Program-made: the position numbers and the translations under genes
Shown here: in pieces, positions 51,589 through 60,011 of the stretch
How the letters are laid out: each line of letters begins with the position of its first letter
Numbering within the stretch: the first letter of the stretch is position 1
Assembly: GCF_051297175.1 (NCBI RefSeq)
Contig: NZ_JBINNY010000001.1
Span: 3,410,001-3,474,000 of the forward strand
Source: Dryocola sp051297175
GTDB taxonomy: Bacteria; Pseudomonadota; Gammaproteobacteria; Enterobacterales; Enterobacteriaceae
Direction of reading: 5' to 3'
DNA length: 64,000 bases
Notes under the pieces: generated by a model
The model's database searches: none
Seen by the model: only the letters and a program-made list of their open reading frames with translations
Told to the model about the DNA's origin: nothing

Positions 51589-51615
51589 GGTGGATAGCAC
51601 GCCTGCTTATCCACC
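51589..51615 (+). terminator. Possible terminator after nagD
   Basis: GGTGGATA-N11-TATCCACC hairpin 10 bases after the nagD stop. There is no clean T-run directly after it, so it may be a weak or Rho-assisted terminator. Confidence 0.45.
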
Positions 51616-51859
51616 ATACCCATTTAAAAAAAATCACGAATTATTGCCGATCCGCTAATTTTTCTGCTCATCTCCTGACCTATTTTCAGTAATCCATAAT
51701 CACTGTTGCGGTATTTGCGTCATGAATGCTAAAGCGCTTGCATTAACTTCACCGATTGCGCATTTTCTTTAGTAAGCAACGCAGCAACGCCGCTAAAAAA
51801 TCAATAGGCAGCGCGGCATCACGATAAACCGCTCAGGTAAGTGTTACGGAGAAAGCTCT

Positions 51860-53524
51860 ATGTGTTCTATTTTTGGTGTTCTGGATCTTAAAACCGACGC
51901 AGTCGAAATGCGTAAGAAGGCGCTGGAGTTATCCCGCCTGATGCGCCACCGCGGTCCGGATTGGTCGGGCGTTTACGCGAGTGACAAAGCGATCCTCGTC
52001 CACGAGCGCCTGTCTATTGTTGACGTTAACGCCGGCGCGCAGCCGCTCTACAACAAACAAAAAACGCATGCGCTAGCCGTTAACGGTGAGATCTACAATC
52101 ATCAGGCTTTACGCGCTGAATACGGCGACCGCTACGAATTCCAGACCGGCTCCGACTGCGAAGTCATTCTCGCGCTGTATCAGGAAAAAGGGCCAGAGTT
52201 CCTCGACGACCTGCAGGGCATGTTCGCCTTCGTACTGTATGACAGCGAAAAAGACGCGTACCTGATTGGCCGTGACCATATCGGCATCATCCCTCTTTAT
52301 ATGGGCTACGACGAACACGGCAACATGTTCATCGCCTCTGAGATGAAGGCGCTGGTCCCGGTTTGCCGCACCATTAAAGAATTCCCTGCGGGCAGCTACC
52401 TGTGGAGCCAGGACGGCGAAATTCGCAGCTACTACCACCGTGACTGGTTTGACTACGATGCGGTAAAAGACAACGTTACCGACAAAAACGAACTGCGTCA
52501 GGCGCTGGAAGATTCCGTTAAGAGCCATCTGATGTCCGACGTGCCTTATGGCGTGCTGCTCTCCGGCGGCCTGGACTCCTCGGTTATCTCCGCCATCACA
52601 AAGAAATTTGCCGCTCGCCGCGTAGAGGATGAAGAGCGTAGCGAAGCCTGGTGGCCGCAGCTGCACTCCTTTGCGGTTGGCCTTGTGGGATCGCCGGATC
52701 TGAAAGCGGCGCAGGAGGTGGCAAACCACCTGGGTACCGTACACCATGAGATCCACTTCACCGTGCAGGAAGGCCTCGACGCCATCCGCGACGTTATCTA
52801 CCATATTGAAACCTACGACGTGACCACCATCCGCGCGTCAACGCCTATGTACCTGATGTCGCGTAAGATCAAGGCGATGGGTATTAAAATGGTGCTATCC
52901 GGCGAAGGTTCTGACGAAGTGTTCGGCGGCTACCTCTACTTCCATAAAGCGCCAAACGATAAAGAGCTGCATGAGGAAACCGTGCGTAAGCTTCAGGCGC
53001 TGCATATGTTTGACTGCGCGCGCGCCAACAAAGCGATGTCTGCCTGGGGCGTTGAGGCTCGCGTTCCGTTCCTCGACAAGAAATTCCTCGACGTGGCGAT
53101 GCGCATCAACCCGAAAGACAAAATGTGCGGCAACGGCAAAATGGAAAAGCATATCCTGCGCGAATGCTTTGAATCCTACCTGCCGGCGAGCGTGGCATGG
53201 CGTCAGAAAGAACAGTTCTCCGACGGCGTTGGCTACAGCTGGATTGATACGCTGAAAGAAGTGGCGGCGGGTCAGGTTACTGACCAACAACTGGAAACGG
53301 CAAGCTACCGTTTCCCATACAACACGCCGGGTTCAAAAGAAGCCTATCTCTACCGTGAGATCTTCGAAGAATTGTTCCCACTTCCGAGCGCTGCACAATG
53401 CGTTCCGGGCGGTCCATCCGTTGCCTGTTCATCGGCTAAAGCGATTGAATGGGATGAAGCGTTCAAAACGATGAACGATCCGTCAGGGCGTGCGGTCGGC
53501 GTTCACCAGTCCGCCTACAAATAA
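51860..53524 (+). CDS. asnB: Asparagine synthetase B (glutamine-hydrolysing)
   Basis: Converts aspartate and glutamine to asparagine. It is 554 aa, as in E. coli with Met counted. Cys2 (MCSIFGVLD) is the Ntn glutaminase nucleophile, with RHRGPDWSG in the same domain. The ATP-pyrophosphatase domain carries GVLLSGGLDSSV and SGEGSDEVFGGY. Ribosome site ACGGAG lies upstream. It sits between nagD and the tRNA cluster as in E. coli. Confidence 0.98.
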   Translation: MCSIFGVLDLKTDAVEMRKKALELSRLMRHRGPDWSGVYASDKAILVHERLSIVDVNAGAQPLYNKQKTHALAVNGEIYNHQALRAEYGDRYEFQTGSDCEVILALYQEKGPEFLDDLQGMFAFVLYDSEKDAYLIGRDHIGIIPLYMGYDEHGNMFIASEMKALVPVCRTIKEFPAGSYLWSQDGEIRSYYHRDWFDYDAVKDNVTDKNELRQALEDSVKSHLMSDVPYGVLLSGGLDSSVISAITKKFAARRVEDEERSEAWWPQLHSFAVGLVGSPDLKAAQEVANHLGTVHHEIHFTVQEGLDAIRDVIYHIETYDVTTIRASTPMYLMSRKIKAMGIKMVLSGEGSDEVFGGYLYFHKAPNDKELHEETVRKLQALHMFDCARANKAMSAWGVEARVPFLDKKFLDVAMRINPKDKMCGNGKMEKHILRECFESYLPASVAWRQKEQFSDGVGYSWIDTLKEVAAGQVTDQQLETASYRFPYNTPGSKEAYLYREIFEELFPLPSAAQCVPGGPSVACSSAKAIEWDEAFKTMNDPSGRAVGVHQSAYK

Positions 53525-53540
53525 GCGGTTTTCACTCTAA

Positions 53541-53568
53541 AACGGGCCTGCGGGCCCGTTGTTGTTTG
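53541..53568 (+). terminator. asnB terminator
   Basis: AACGGGCC...GGCCCGTT followed by GTTGTTTG, 17 bases after the asnB stop. The stem is strong and the tail is T-rich but interrupted. Confidence 0.75.
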
Positions 53569-53705
53569 TACATGATAGTGTTCATTTTCCCGCTGTTTTT
53601 CACCGGATAAATCCACGAAATAACCGATTATTGTAGATATTTCCAGCAAGCTGTTCGCAAGCTGGTCAAACAGACAATTTCAGCCGCTTTTCGGGAAAAA
53701 ATTTG

Positions 53706-53734
53706 TTGACGGTGTACGGTCAACTACGCATAAT
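53706..53734 (+). promoter_or_regulatory. Promoter of the seven-tRNA operon
   Basis: TTGACG, 17-base spacer, CATAAT, then a GC-rich discriminator (GCGCCCC) typical of stringently controlled stable-RNA promoters. It lies about 39 bases before the first tRNA. Confidence 0.8.
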
Positions 53735-53772
53735 GCGCCCCGCAACGCCGATAAGGTGACGCGAAAAAAGAA

Positions 53773-53849
53773 GGCTACGTAGCTCAGCTGGTTAGAGCAC
53801 ATCACTCATAATGATGGGGTCACAGGTTCGAATCCCGTCGTAGCCACCA
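53773..53849 (+). tRNA. metT: tRNA-Met (CAT), elongator
   Basis: 77 bases including encoded CCA. Acceptor GGCTACG/CGTAGCC, anticodon CAT in CTCATAA, T-loop GGTTCGAATCC. Identical to the copy at 54176. Confidence 0.97.
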
Positions 53850-53861
53850 TTCTTTTTTAGC

Positions 53862-53946
53862 GCGGGAGTGGCGAAATTGGTAGACGCACCAGATTTAGGT
53901 TCTGGCGCCGCAAGGTGTGCGAGTTCAAGTCTCGCCTCCCGCACCA
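53862..53946 (+). tRNA. leuW: tRNA-Leu (TAG)
   Basis: 85 bases with a long variable arm (class II) and encoded CCA. Acceptor GCGGGAG/CTCCCGC, anticodon TAG in ATTTAGGTT. Confidence 0.97.
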
Positions 53947-53969
53947 TTTAGCTTATAGCGTTGCACGGA

Positions 53970-54044
53970 TGGGGTATCGCCAAGCGGTAAGGCACCGGTT
54001 TTTGATACCGGCATTCCCTGGTTCGAATCCAGGTACCCCAGCCA
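53970..54044 (+). tRNA. glnU: tRNA-Gln (TTG), copy 1
   Basis: 75 bases with CCA. Acceptor TGGGGTA/TACCCCA with the weak U1-A72 pair expected for tRNA-Gln; anticodon TTG in TTTTTGATA. Identical to copy 2. Confidence 0.97.
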
Positions 54045-54083
54045 CATTTTCTTCGAGATTTTTGCGTTTAACGCAGAAGTTAT

Positions 54084-54158
54084 TGGGGTATCGCCAAGCG
54101 GTAAGGCACCGGTTTTTGATACCGGCATTCCCTGGTTCGAATCCAGGTACCCCAGCCA
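54084..54158 (+). tRNA. glnW: tRNA-Gln (TTG), copy 2
   Basis: 75 bases, identical to the copy at 53970, separated from it by 39 bases. Confidence 0.97.
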
Positions 54159-54175
54159 TCGAAGAAAGCAGTATC

Positions 54176-54252
54176 GGCTACGTAGCTCAGCTGGTTAGAG
54201 CACATCACTCATAATGATGGGGTCACAGGTTCGAATCCCGTCGTAGCCACCA
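54176..54252 (+). tRNA. metU: tRNA-Met (CAT), second elongator copy
   Basis: 77 bases, identical to 53773-53849. It occupies the metU position of the E. coli cluster. Confidence 0.97.
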
Positions 54253-54258
54253 TATTAT

Positions 54259-54333
54259 TGGGGTATCGCCAAGCGGTAAGGCTCTGGTTTCTGATACCAG
54301 CATTCCGAGGTTCGAATCCTCGTACCCCAGCCA
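54259..54333 (+). tRNA. glnV: tRNA-Gln (CTG), copy 1
   Basis: 75 bases with CCA. Anticodon CTG in TTTCTGATA; differs from the TTG isoacceptor in the anticodon arm and T-stem. Identical to the next copy. Confidence 0.97.
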
Positions 54334-54374
54334 TAAAAAAGACGTTTGCAGTTGTTGTGTGAACGCAACCCCGT

Positions 54375-54449
54375 TGGGGTATCGCCAAGCGGTAAGGCTC
54401 TGGTTTCTGATACCAGCATTCCGAGGTTCGAATCCTCGTACCCCAGCCA
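54375..54449 (+). tRNA. glnX: tRNA-Gln (CTG), copy 2
   Basis: 75 bases, identical to 54259-54333. Last tRNA of the operon. Confidence 0.97.
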
Positions 54450-54455
54450 ACATAT

Positions 54456-54482
54456 AAAAAGCTCGCTTCGGCGAGCTTTTTG
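54456..54482 (+). terminator. Terminator of the tRNA operon
   Basis: AAAAAGCTCGC-TTCG-GCGAGCTTTTT, a strong hairpin with a UUCG tetraloop 6 bases after the last tRNA. Its symmetry would also let it act on the minus strand. Confidence 0.95.
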
Positions 54483-54546
54483 CTTTTCTGCGTTTATCCA
54501 AAGGTGGACAACGAAGCGTCATCCACCGGTGACTTCTAAAACTCCA

Positions 54547-55722
54547 TCATAAACCTAACGCATACTTCAGCGCTTGACGCTTCAATACGCCGCTGCGCTC
54601 GGCCGCCATCAGCCCCAGATTACGCACAACGCGAAGCGGGCCGAGAGTGTTGCTGAATCCCGCATAAAACAGATCCATTCCACTTTGCATAAGGAAATTG
54701 TCGGCCTGACGGCGACTCTGATAGCGTTTCAGTATTCGGCCGTCCGACCAGTTCTCGCCATAGTTCCGCGCGCCGATCATCACGTCAAGTAGGGCATCCA
54801 CGTCGCGATAGCCGAGGTTTACCCCCTGCCCCGCCAAAGGATGAATGGTATGCGCCGCATCGCCAATTAGCGCCAACCCCTGCTGGGTATATTGCAGCGC
54901 GTGGCGGCGCGTTAACGGGAAAGCACCGCTGGCAACGGGCGTTACCGAGCCAAGCCTTGAGGGAAACGTCGCGGCAATCGCTTTCTGCAACTGGGGCATC
55001 GTCATACTTTTAAGCTGGCGGATACGTGCCGGAGTGTCGTACCACACAAGCGAAGCCCAGTTATCGAACAGCGGTAAAAAGGCATGCGGCCCGGTCGGCG
55101 TAAAATGCTGCCAGGTGCTGTCGCCCGGGGCCTCTTCGCATTTGACGGTTATCAGCATGCAGGATTGGCGATAGTCCCACGCGTGAATGCCGATGCCCGC
55201 CCACTGCCTGACCTGGGAGTTCGCACCGTCTGCGCCAATCACCATCGGCACCGTCAACTGTTCGCCATCGGCAAAGTCCAGCGTCCAGCTTCCTTCCTTA
55301 TTATGCATTTGCTTAAGCTTAGCCGGGCAACGCAGAGTAACATGAGGATGTGCCTGGAGCGCTTTCCAGAGCGCAAGCTGTAATACCTGGTTTTCCACCA
55401 TATAGCCCAGCTCAGGCAGGCCAAGCTCGGCCGCGTTAAAGGAAACGTGGGCGCTTTCCCACTCCCAGGTTTCAAGCTGGCGCCAGGCATGAGCGCGCAT
55501 CCCACGAATCGCGTCCCAGACGCCCAACGATTTAAGCAGCGCCACCGACGCGCTGCTGATTGCAGAGATACGCACATCGGGCTGGCTGTTAGGGTCAAAT
55601 TCTGCAGGCGCCTGATGGTCGATTACCGCAACCTGAAAGCCGTTTTGTGCAAGCCCAAGTGCCGCCGCCGCACCGACCATCCCCCCGCCGATCACCGCGA
55701 CGTCGATTGGTTGATTTGCCAT
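54547..55722 (-). CDS. ubiF: UbiF, ubiquinone biosynthesis C6-hydroxylase (demethoxyubiquinol hydroxylase)
   Basis: FAD monooxygenase for the last ring hydroxylation of ubiquinone, 391 aa, as in E. coli. FAD-binding GGGMVGAAAALGLAQNG near the N-terminus, the DG motif VIGADGANSQVRQWAGI, and GDAAHTIHPLAGQGVNLGYRD near residue 290. It is divergent from miaB. Confidence 0.97.
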   Translation of the reverse strand: MANQPIDVAVIGGGMVGAAAALGLAQNGFQVAVIDHQAPAEFDPNSQPDVRISAISSASVALLKSLGVWDAIRGMRAHAWRQLETWEWESAHVSFNAAELGLPELGYMVENQVLQLALWKALQAHPHVTLRCPAKLKQMHNKEGSWTLDFADGEQLTVPMVIGADGANSQVRQWAGIGIHAWDYRQSCMLITVKCEEAPGDSTWQHFTPTGPHAFLPLFDNWASLVWYDTPARIRQLKSMTMPQLQKAIAATFPSRLGSVTPVASGAFPLTRRHALQYTQQGLALIGDAAHTIHPLAGQGVNLGYRDVDALLDVMIGARNYGENWSDGRILKRYQSRRQADNFLMQSGMDLFYAGFSNTLGPLRVVRNLGLMAAERSGVLKRQALKYALGL

Positions 55723-55857
55723 GGTTATCCTGTCCTTTGATTGTCTACGCTAATTCTACCGGATTTTTGCCGGGGTTACGCAGGCTGGTCACACCCGCGT
55801 CAAAGCATTACAATACGCGCCCTGGATTGCGGGCCTACTTGAGCAATGGCAAAGTCG

Positions 55858-57285
55858 ATGACAAAAAAACTCCATATTAAAACCTGGGGCTGTCAGATGA
55901 ACGAATACGATTCATCAAAGATGGCCGATCTGCTGAACAGCACCCATGGCTATGTCCTTACGGACAACCCAAAAGAAGCGGACGTGTTGCTTTTAAACAC
56001 CTGCTCTATTCGTGAAAAAGCCCAGGAAAAAGTATTCCACCTGCTAGGCCGCTGGAAACTCTTAAAACGTAAAAATCCCGATCTGATCATCGGCGTCGGC
56101 GGCTGCGTTGCCTCCCAGGAAGGTAAGCTTATTCGCAGCCGCGCCCATTACGTCGACATCGTTTTTGGCCCCCAAACGCTGCATCGCCTGCCGGAAATGA
56201 TCAACCAGGTGCGCGGAACCCGCAGCCCGGTGGTTGACGTCAGCTTCCCGGAAATCGAAAAGTTCGACCGCCTGCCGGAGCCTCGCGCGGATGGCCCGAC
56301 GGCATACGTTTCGATTATGGAAGGCTGCAACAAATACTGTACCTACTGCGTGGTGCCGTACACGCGCGGCGAAGAGGTTAGCCGCCCGTGCGACGACATT
56401 CTGTTTGAAGTCGCCCAGCTTGCGGCACAGGGCGTGCGCGAAATTCACCTGCTGGGGCAGAACGTCAACGCCTGGCGCGGCGCGTCCTACGACGGCGGCG
56501 TCTGTTCTTTTGCAGAGCTGCTGCGTCTGGTAGCAGCAATCGACGGCGTTGACCGTATTCGCTTTACCACCAGCCATCCGATTGAATTCACGGACGATAT
56601 CATCGACGTTTACCGTGACACGCCGGAGCTGGTGAGCTTCCTGCACCTGCCGATTCAATGCGGCGCGGACCGCGTGCTGAACCTGATGGGCCGCTCCCAC
56701 ACGGCGCTGGAATATAAAGCGATTATTCGCAAGCTGCGCGCGGCGCGCCCGGATATCCAGATTAGCTCTGACTTTATCGTCGGCTTCCCTGGCGAAACGC
56801 AGCAGGACTTCGAACAAACCATGAAGGTGATTGCCGACGTGAATTTCGACGTTAGCTACAGCTTCGTCTTCTCCGCACGTCCCGGTACGCCTGCGGCAGA
56901 TATGGTTGATGACGTGCCTGAAGAAGAGAAGCTTCAGCGCCTTTATATCCTCCAGGATCGTATCAACCAGCAGGCAATGGCGTGGAGCCGTAAAATGCTT
57001 GGTACCACCCAACGCGTGCTGGTGGAAGGCACGTCGCGCAGAAATATTATGGAGCTGACGGGTCGTTCCGAGAACAACCGTGGGGTTAACTTCGCAGGCA
57101 CGCCGGATATGATCGGTAAGTTTGTTGATGTTGAAATCACCGAGGTGGCGACCAACAACTCTCTGCGCGGCAAAGTGGTGCGTACAGAAGATGAAATGGG
57201 CCTGCGCGTTGCCGAAGCGCCAGAAACAGTGATTGCCCGTACGCGTAAAGAGAATGAAATCGGCGTAGGGATTTATCAGCCTTAA
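55858..57285 (+). CDS. miaB: MiaB, tRNA-2-methylthio-N6-isopentenyladenosine synthase
   Basis: Radical-SAM methylthiotransferase that makes ms2i6A37 in tRNAs reading UNN codons. It is 475 aa from ATG 55858 (MTKKLHIKTWGCQMN), 474 in E. coli. The N-terminal UPF0004 domain has three cluster Cys (KTWGCQ, NTCSIRE, VGGCVAS). The SAM motif CNKYCTYCVVPYTRG is intact, and a TRAM domain lies at the C-terminus. A normally conserved HLPVQSGSD segment reads HLPIQCGAD here. Confidence 0.97.
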   Translation: MTKKLHIKTWGCQMNEYDSSKMADLLNSTHGYVLTDNPKEADVLLLNTCSIREKAQEKVFHLLGRWKLLKRKNPDLIIGVGGCVASQEGKLIRSRAHYVDIVFGPQTLHRLPEMINQVRGTRSPVVDVSFPEIEKFDRLPEPRADGPTAYVSIMEGCNKYCTYCVVPYTRGEEVSRPCDDILFEVAQLAAQGVREIHLLGQNVNAWRGASYDGGVCSFAELLRLVAAIDGVDRIRFTTSHPIEFTDDIIDVYRDTPELVSFLHLPIQCGADRVLNLMGRSHTALEYKAIIRKLRAARPDIQISSDFIVGFPGETQQDFEQTMKVIADVNFDVSYSFVFSARPGTPAADMVDDVPEEEKLQRLYILQDRINQQAMAWSRKMLGTTQRVLVEGTSRRNIMELTGRSENNRGVNFAGTPDMIGKFVDVEITEVATNNSLRGKVVRTEDEMGLRVAEAPETVIARTRKENEIGVGIYQP

Positions 57286-57299
57286 TTCTGCTCTCTCGC

Positions 57300-57339
57300 G
57301 CCCGTCGGCTCGCTAACACAGTGAACCGGCGGGCGTTTT
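57300..57339 (+). terminator. Probable miaB terminator
   Basis: GCCCGTCGG...CCGGCGGGC stem (one G-U pair) with a 17-base loop, followed by GTTTTC, 15 bases after miaB. Confidence 0.6.
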
Positions 57340-57502
57340 CATTGTTTGCACTTGCATTCTGAATCAGCCACCCAAATATCAAAAACGAGGCTTGCGCCAT
57401 TATCACTCGCCGTAAATAATCTCTTATGGCCTGTATAAACCAGCAGGCAGAGCGTTTATTCCGTTTAAAGACAACCGGCCCCATGTGACCCAGAGGATAA
57501 GT

Positions 57503-58564
57503 TTGAATATCGAAACACGTGAAATTACGCTGGAACCGGCAGACAATGCCCGTTTGCTGAGCCTGTGCGGCCCGTTTGATGACAACATCAAGCAGCTCGA
57601 ACGTCGGCTGGGTATCGAAATCAACCGTCGTGACAATCACTTCAAGCTCACCGGGCGCGGCATTCTGGTGAACGCCGCCGCGGATATCCTGCGCAACCTG
57701 TATGTCGATACCGCGCCAATGCGCGGCGAAACGCAGGACATCGACCCGGAACAAATCCATCTCGCCATTAAAGAAATCCGCGTGCTGGAGCAGTCGGCTG
57801 AACACATTCCTGAATACGGCAAAGCGGTCAATATCAAGACCAAGCGCGGCGTGATCAAACCCCGCACGCCAAACCAGGCGCAGTACATTGCCAACGTGCT
57901 CGACCACGATATCACCTTCGGTATCGGCCCGGCGGGCACGGGTAAAACCTACCTGGCCGTTGCCGCTGCGGTGGACGCGCTGGAACGTCAGGATGTGCGC
58001 CGTATTCTGCTCACCCGCCCGGCCGTTGAAGCAGGTGAAAAACTCGGCTTTCTGCCAGGCGATCTCAGCCAGAAAGTAGACCCCTATCTGCGTCCGCTTT
58101 ATGACGCGCTGTTCGAAATGCTCGGCTTTGAACGCGTTGAAAAGCTAATGGAGCGCAACGTTATCGAAGTTGCCCCGTTGGCCTACATGCGTGGCCGCAC
58201 GCTCAACGACGCGTTTATCATCCTCGATGAAAGCCAGAACACCACCATTGAACAGATGAAGATGTTCCTGACGCGTATCGGCTTTAACTCCAAAGCGGTG
58301 ATCACCGGCGACGTCACGCAGATTGACCTGCCGCGCAGCACCAAATCGGGCCTGCGCCACGCCATCGACGTGCTGGCTGAAGTCGATGAAATCAGCTTTA
58401 ACTTCCTTAATAGCGAAGACGTGGTGCGCCACCCGGTGGTTGCCCGTATCGTTAACGCCTATGAAGCATGGGAAAGCGCCGAGCAAATCCGTAAGGACGA
58501 GCTTGCAGCGGAACGCAAGCGCGAAGCAATGGCAATCAATGCAGCCGCTCAGGAGAGCAAATGA
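57503..58564 (+). CDS. ybeZ: YbeZ (PhoH-like, PhoL) ATPase
   Basis: PhoH-family P-loop protein linked with YbeY in rRNA and ribosome quality functions. I chose a TTG start at 57503 because it follows AGAGGAT at a good distance and gives NIETREITLEPADN, aligning with E. coli (346 aa; 353 here). The upstream GTG at 57485 lacks this. Walker A is GPAGTGKTYLA, Walker B is AFIILDESQN. It overlaps ybeY by 4 bases. A weak heat-shock-like promoter (CTTGCAT...CCACCCAAAT) lies at about 57351-57377. Confidence 0.95.
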   Translation: MNIETREITLEPADNARLLSLCGPFDDNIKQLERRLGIEINRRDNHFKLTGRGILVNAAADILRNLYVDTAPMRGETQDIDPEQIHLAIKEIRVLEQSAEHIPEYGKAVNIKTKRGVIKPRTPNQAQYIANVLDHDITFGIGPAGTGKTYLAVAAAVDALERQDVRRILLTRPAVEAGEKLGFLPGDLSQKVDPYLRPLYDALFEMLGFERVEKLMERNVIEVAPLAYMRGRTLNDAFIILDESQNTTIEQMKMFLTRIGFNSKAVITGDVTQIDLPRSTKSGLRHAIDVLAEVDEISFNFLNSEDVVRHPVVARIVNAYEAWESAEQIRKDELAAERKREAMAINAAAQESK

Positions 58565-59028
58565 GTCAGGTCATTCTGGATTTACAAGTCGCCTGTGAGG
58601 ACACAGCAGGCCTGCCAACCCAAGCGCAGTTTCAGGGCTGGCTCGATGCCGTGATCCCGCAATTTCAAGAAGAATCAGAGGTGACGATTCGCCTGGTGGA
58701 TGACGCAGAAAGCCACGATTTGAATCTGACCTACCGCGGTAAAGACAAATCCACCAACGTGCTGTCGTTCCCGTTCGAAGCCCCTCCGGGCATTGAGCTG
58801 CCGCTGCTTGGCGATCTGATTATCTGTCGCCAGGTGGTTGAGCACGAAGCCAAAGAGCAGGATAAACCGCTGGAGGCGCACTGGGCGCACATGGTTATTC
58901 ACGGCAGCCTGCATCTGCTCGGTTACGACCACATTGAAGACGAAGAAGCCGAAGAGATGGAATCCCTGGAAACAGAGATAATGCTTGCTCTTGGGTATGT
59001 CGATCCGTACATTGCCGAGAAAGAGTAG
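58561..59028 (+). CDS. ybeY: YbeY, endoribonuclease / rRNA maturation factor
   Basis: Zinc metalloprotein, 155 aa, as in E. coli, needed for 16S rRNA 3' maturation and 70S quality control. The H-G-x-x-H-L-x-G-x-D-H motif is present as HGSLHLLGYDHIEDEEAE near the C-terminus. ATGA overlap with ybeZ. Confidence 0.97.
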   Translation: MSQVILDLQVACEDTAGLPTQAQFQGWLDAVIPQFQEESEVTIRLVDDAESHDLNLTYRGKDKSTNVLSFPFEAPPGIELPLLGDLIICRQVVEHEAKEQDKPLEAHWAHMVIHGSLHLLGYDHIEDEEAEEMESLETEIMLALGYVDPYIAEKE

Positions 59029-59125
59029 TCACCCGGTGTAGCGATTCCAGGTGCAGCGATGCAGGCGGCGATTCATCAACCCGCCTGCTATTTATTCATT
59101 ACGAAGAGGCCCAAAACTTAACGCC

Positions 59126-60004
59126 ATGAGCGACGACAACTCACAAAACAGTGACACGCCTGCCAGTAAAAAGGGATTCTTTTCCCTGATTCTCAACCAG
59201 CTATTTCACGGTGAACCAAAAAACCGTGACGATCTGCTAGAGCTTATCCGTGATTCTGAGCAAAACGATCTGATCGATCAGGACACCCGCGACATGCTTG
59301 AAGGGGTGATGGATATCGCCGACCAGCGCGTCCGCGACATCATGATCCCTCGCTCGCAGATGGTGACGCTCAAACACAACCAGACGCTGGACGAATGCCT
59401 CGATGTCATCATCGATTCGGCACACTCCCGCTTCCCGGTGATCAGTGAAGACAAAGATCATATCGAAGGGATTTTGATGGCTAAGGATTTGCTGCCGTTT
59501 ATGCGCAGCGATACCGAGCCATTTAGCATGGAAAAAGTGTTACGTCAGGCGGTTGTCGTGCCTGAAAGCAAGCGCGTTGACCGCATGCTTAAAGAGTTTC
59601 GTCAGCAGCGCTACCACATGGCGATTGTTATTGATGAGTTTGGCGGCGTTTCGGGCCTCGTTACCATCGAAGATATTCTCGAGCTGATCGTCGGGGAAAT
59701 CGAAGATGAGTATGACGACGAAGAAGACAGCGATTTCCGCCAGCTCAGCCGCCACACCTGGACGGTGCGCGCGCTGGCCTCTATCGAAGATTTTAACGAC
59801 ACCTTCGACACCCATTTCAACGACGATGAAGTCGATACGATTGGCGGTCTGGTCATGCAGGCGTTTGGGCATCTGCCCGCGCGCGGCGAAACCATCGATA
59901 TAGACGGTTATCAGTTCAAGGTCGCCATGGCCGACAGCCGTCGTATCATTCAGGTTCACGTCAGAATTCCGGACGATTCGCCGCAACCGAAACTGGAAGA
60001 TTAA
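59126..60004 (+). CDS. ybeX: YbeX (CorC), CBS-domain protein
   Basis: 292 aa from ATG 59126 (MSDDNSQNSDTPASKKG), the E. coli length. A tandem CBS pair (RDIMIPRSQMVTL...ISEDKDHIEGILMAKDLL and VVVPESKRVDRMLKEFR...VIDEFGGVSGLVTIEDILE) precedes the CorC/HlyC C-terminal domain. It is associated with Mg2+/Co2+ efflux and ribosome homeostasis. An upstream start at 59051 would add 25 unrelated residues. Confidence 0.96.
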   Translation: MSDDNSQNSDTPASKKGFFSLILNQLFHGEPKNRDDLLELIRDSEQNDLIDQDTRDMLEGVMDIADQRVRDIMIPRSQMVTLKHNQTLDECLDVIIDSAHSRFPVISEDKDHIEGILMAKDLLPFMRSDTEPFSMEKVLRQAVVVPESKRVDRMLKEFRQQRYHMAIVIDEFGGVSGLVTIEDILELIVGEIEDEYDDEEDSDFRQLSRHTWTVRALASIEDFNDTFDTHFNDDEVDTIGGLVMQAFGHLPARGETIDIDGYQFKVAMADSRRIIQVHVRIPDDSPQPKLED

Positions 60005-60011
60005 TTCAAAG

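Noticed and set aside
53915..54214. ORFs and direct repeats across the tRNA cluster, superficially like a CRISPR or repeat protein
   Set aside because: The repeats are complete tRNA genes with cloverleaf and CCA ends; the ORFs merely translate them.
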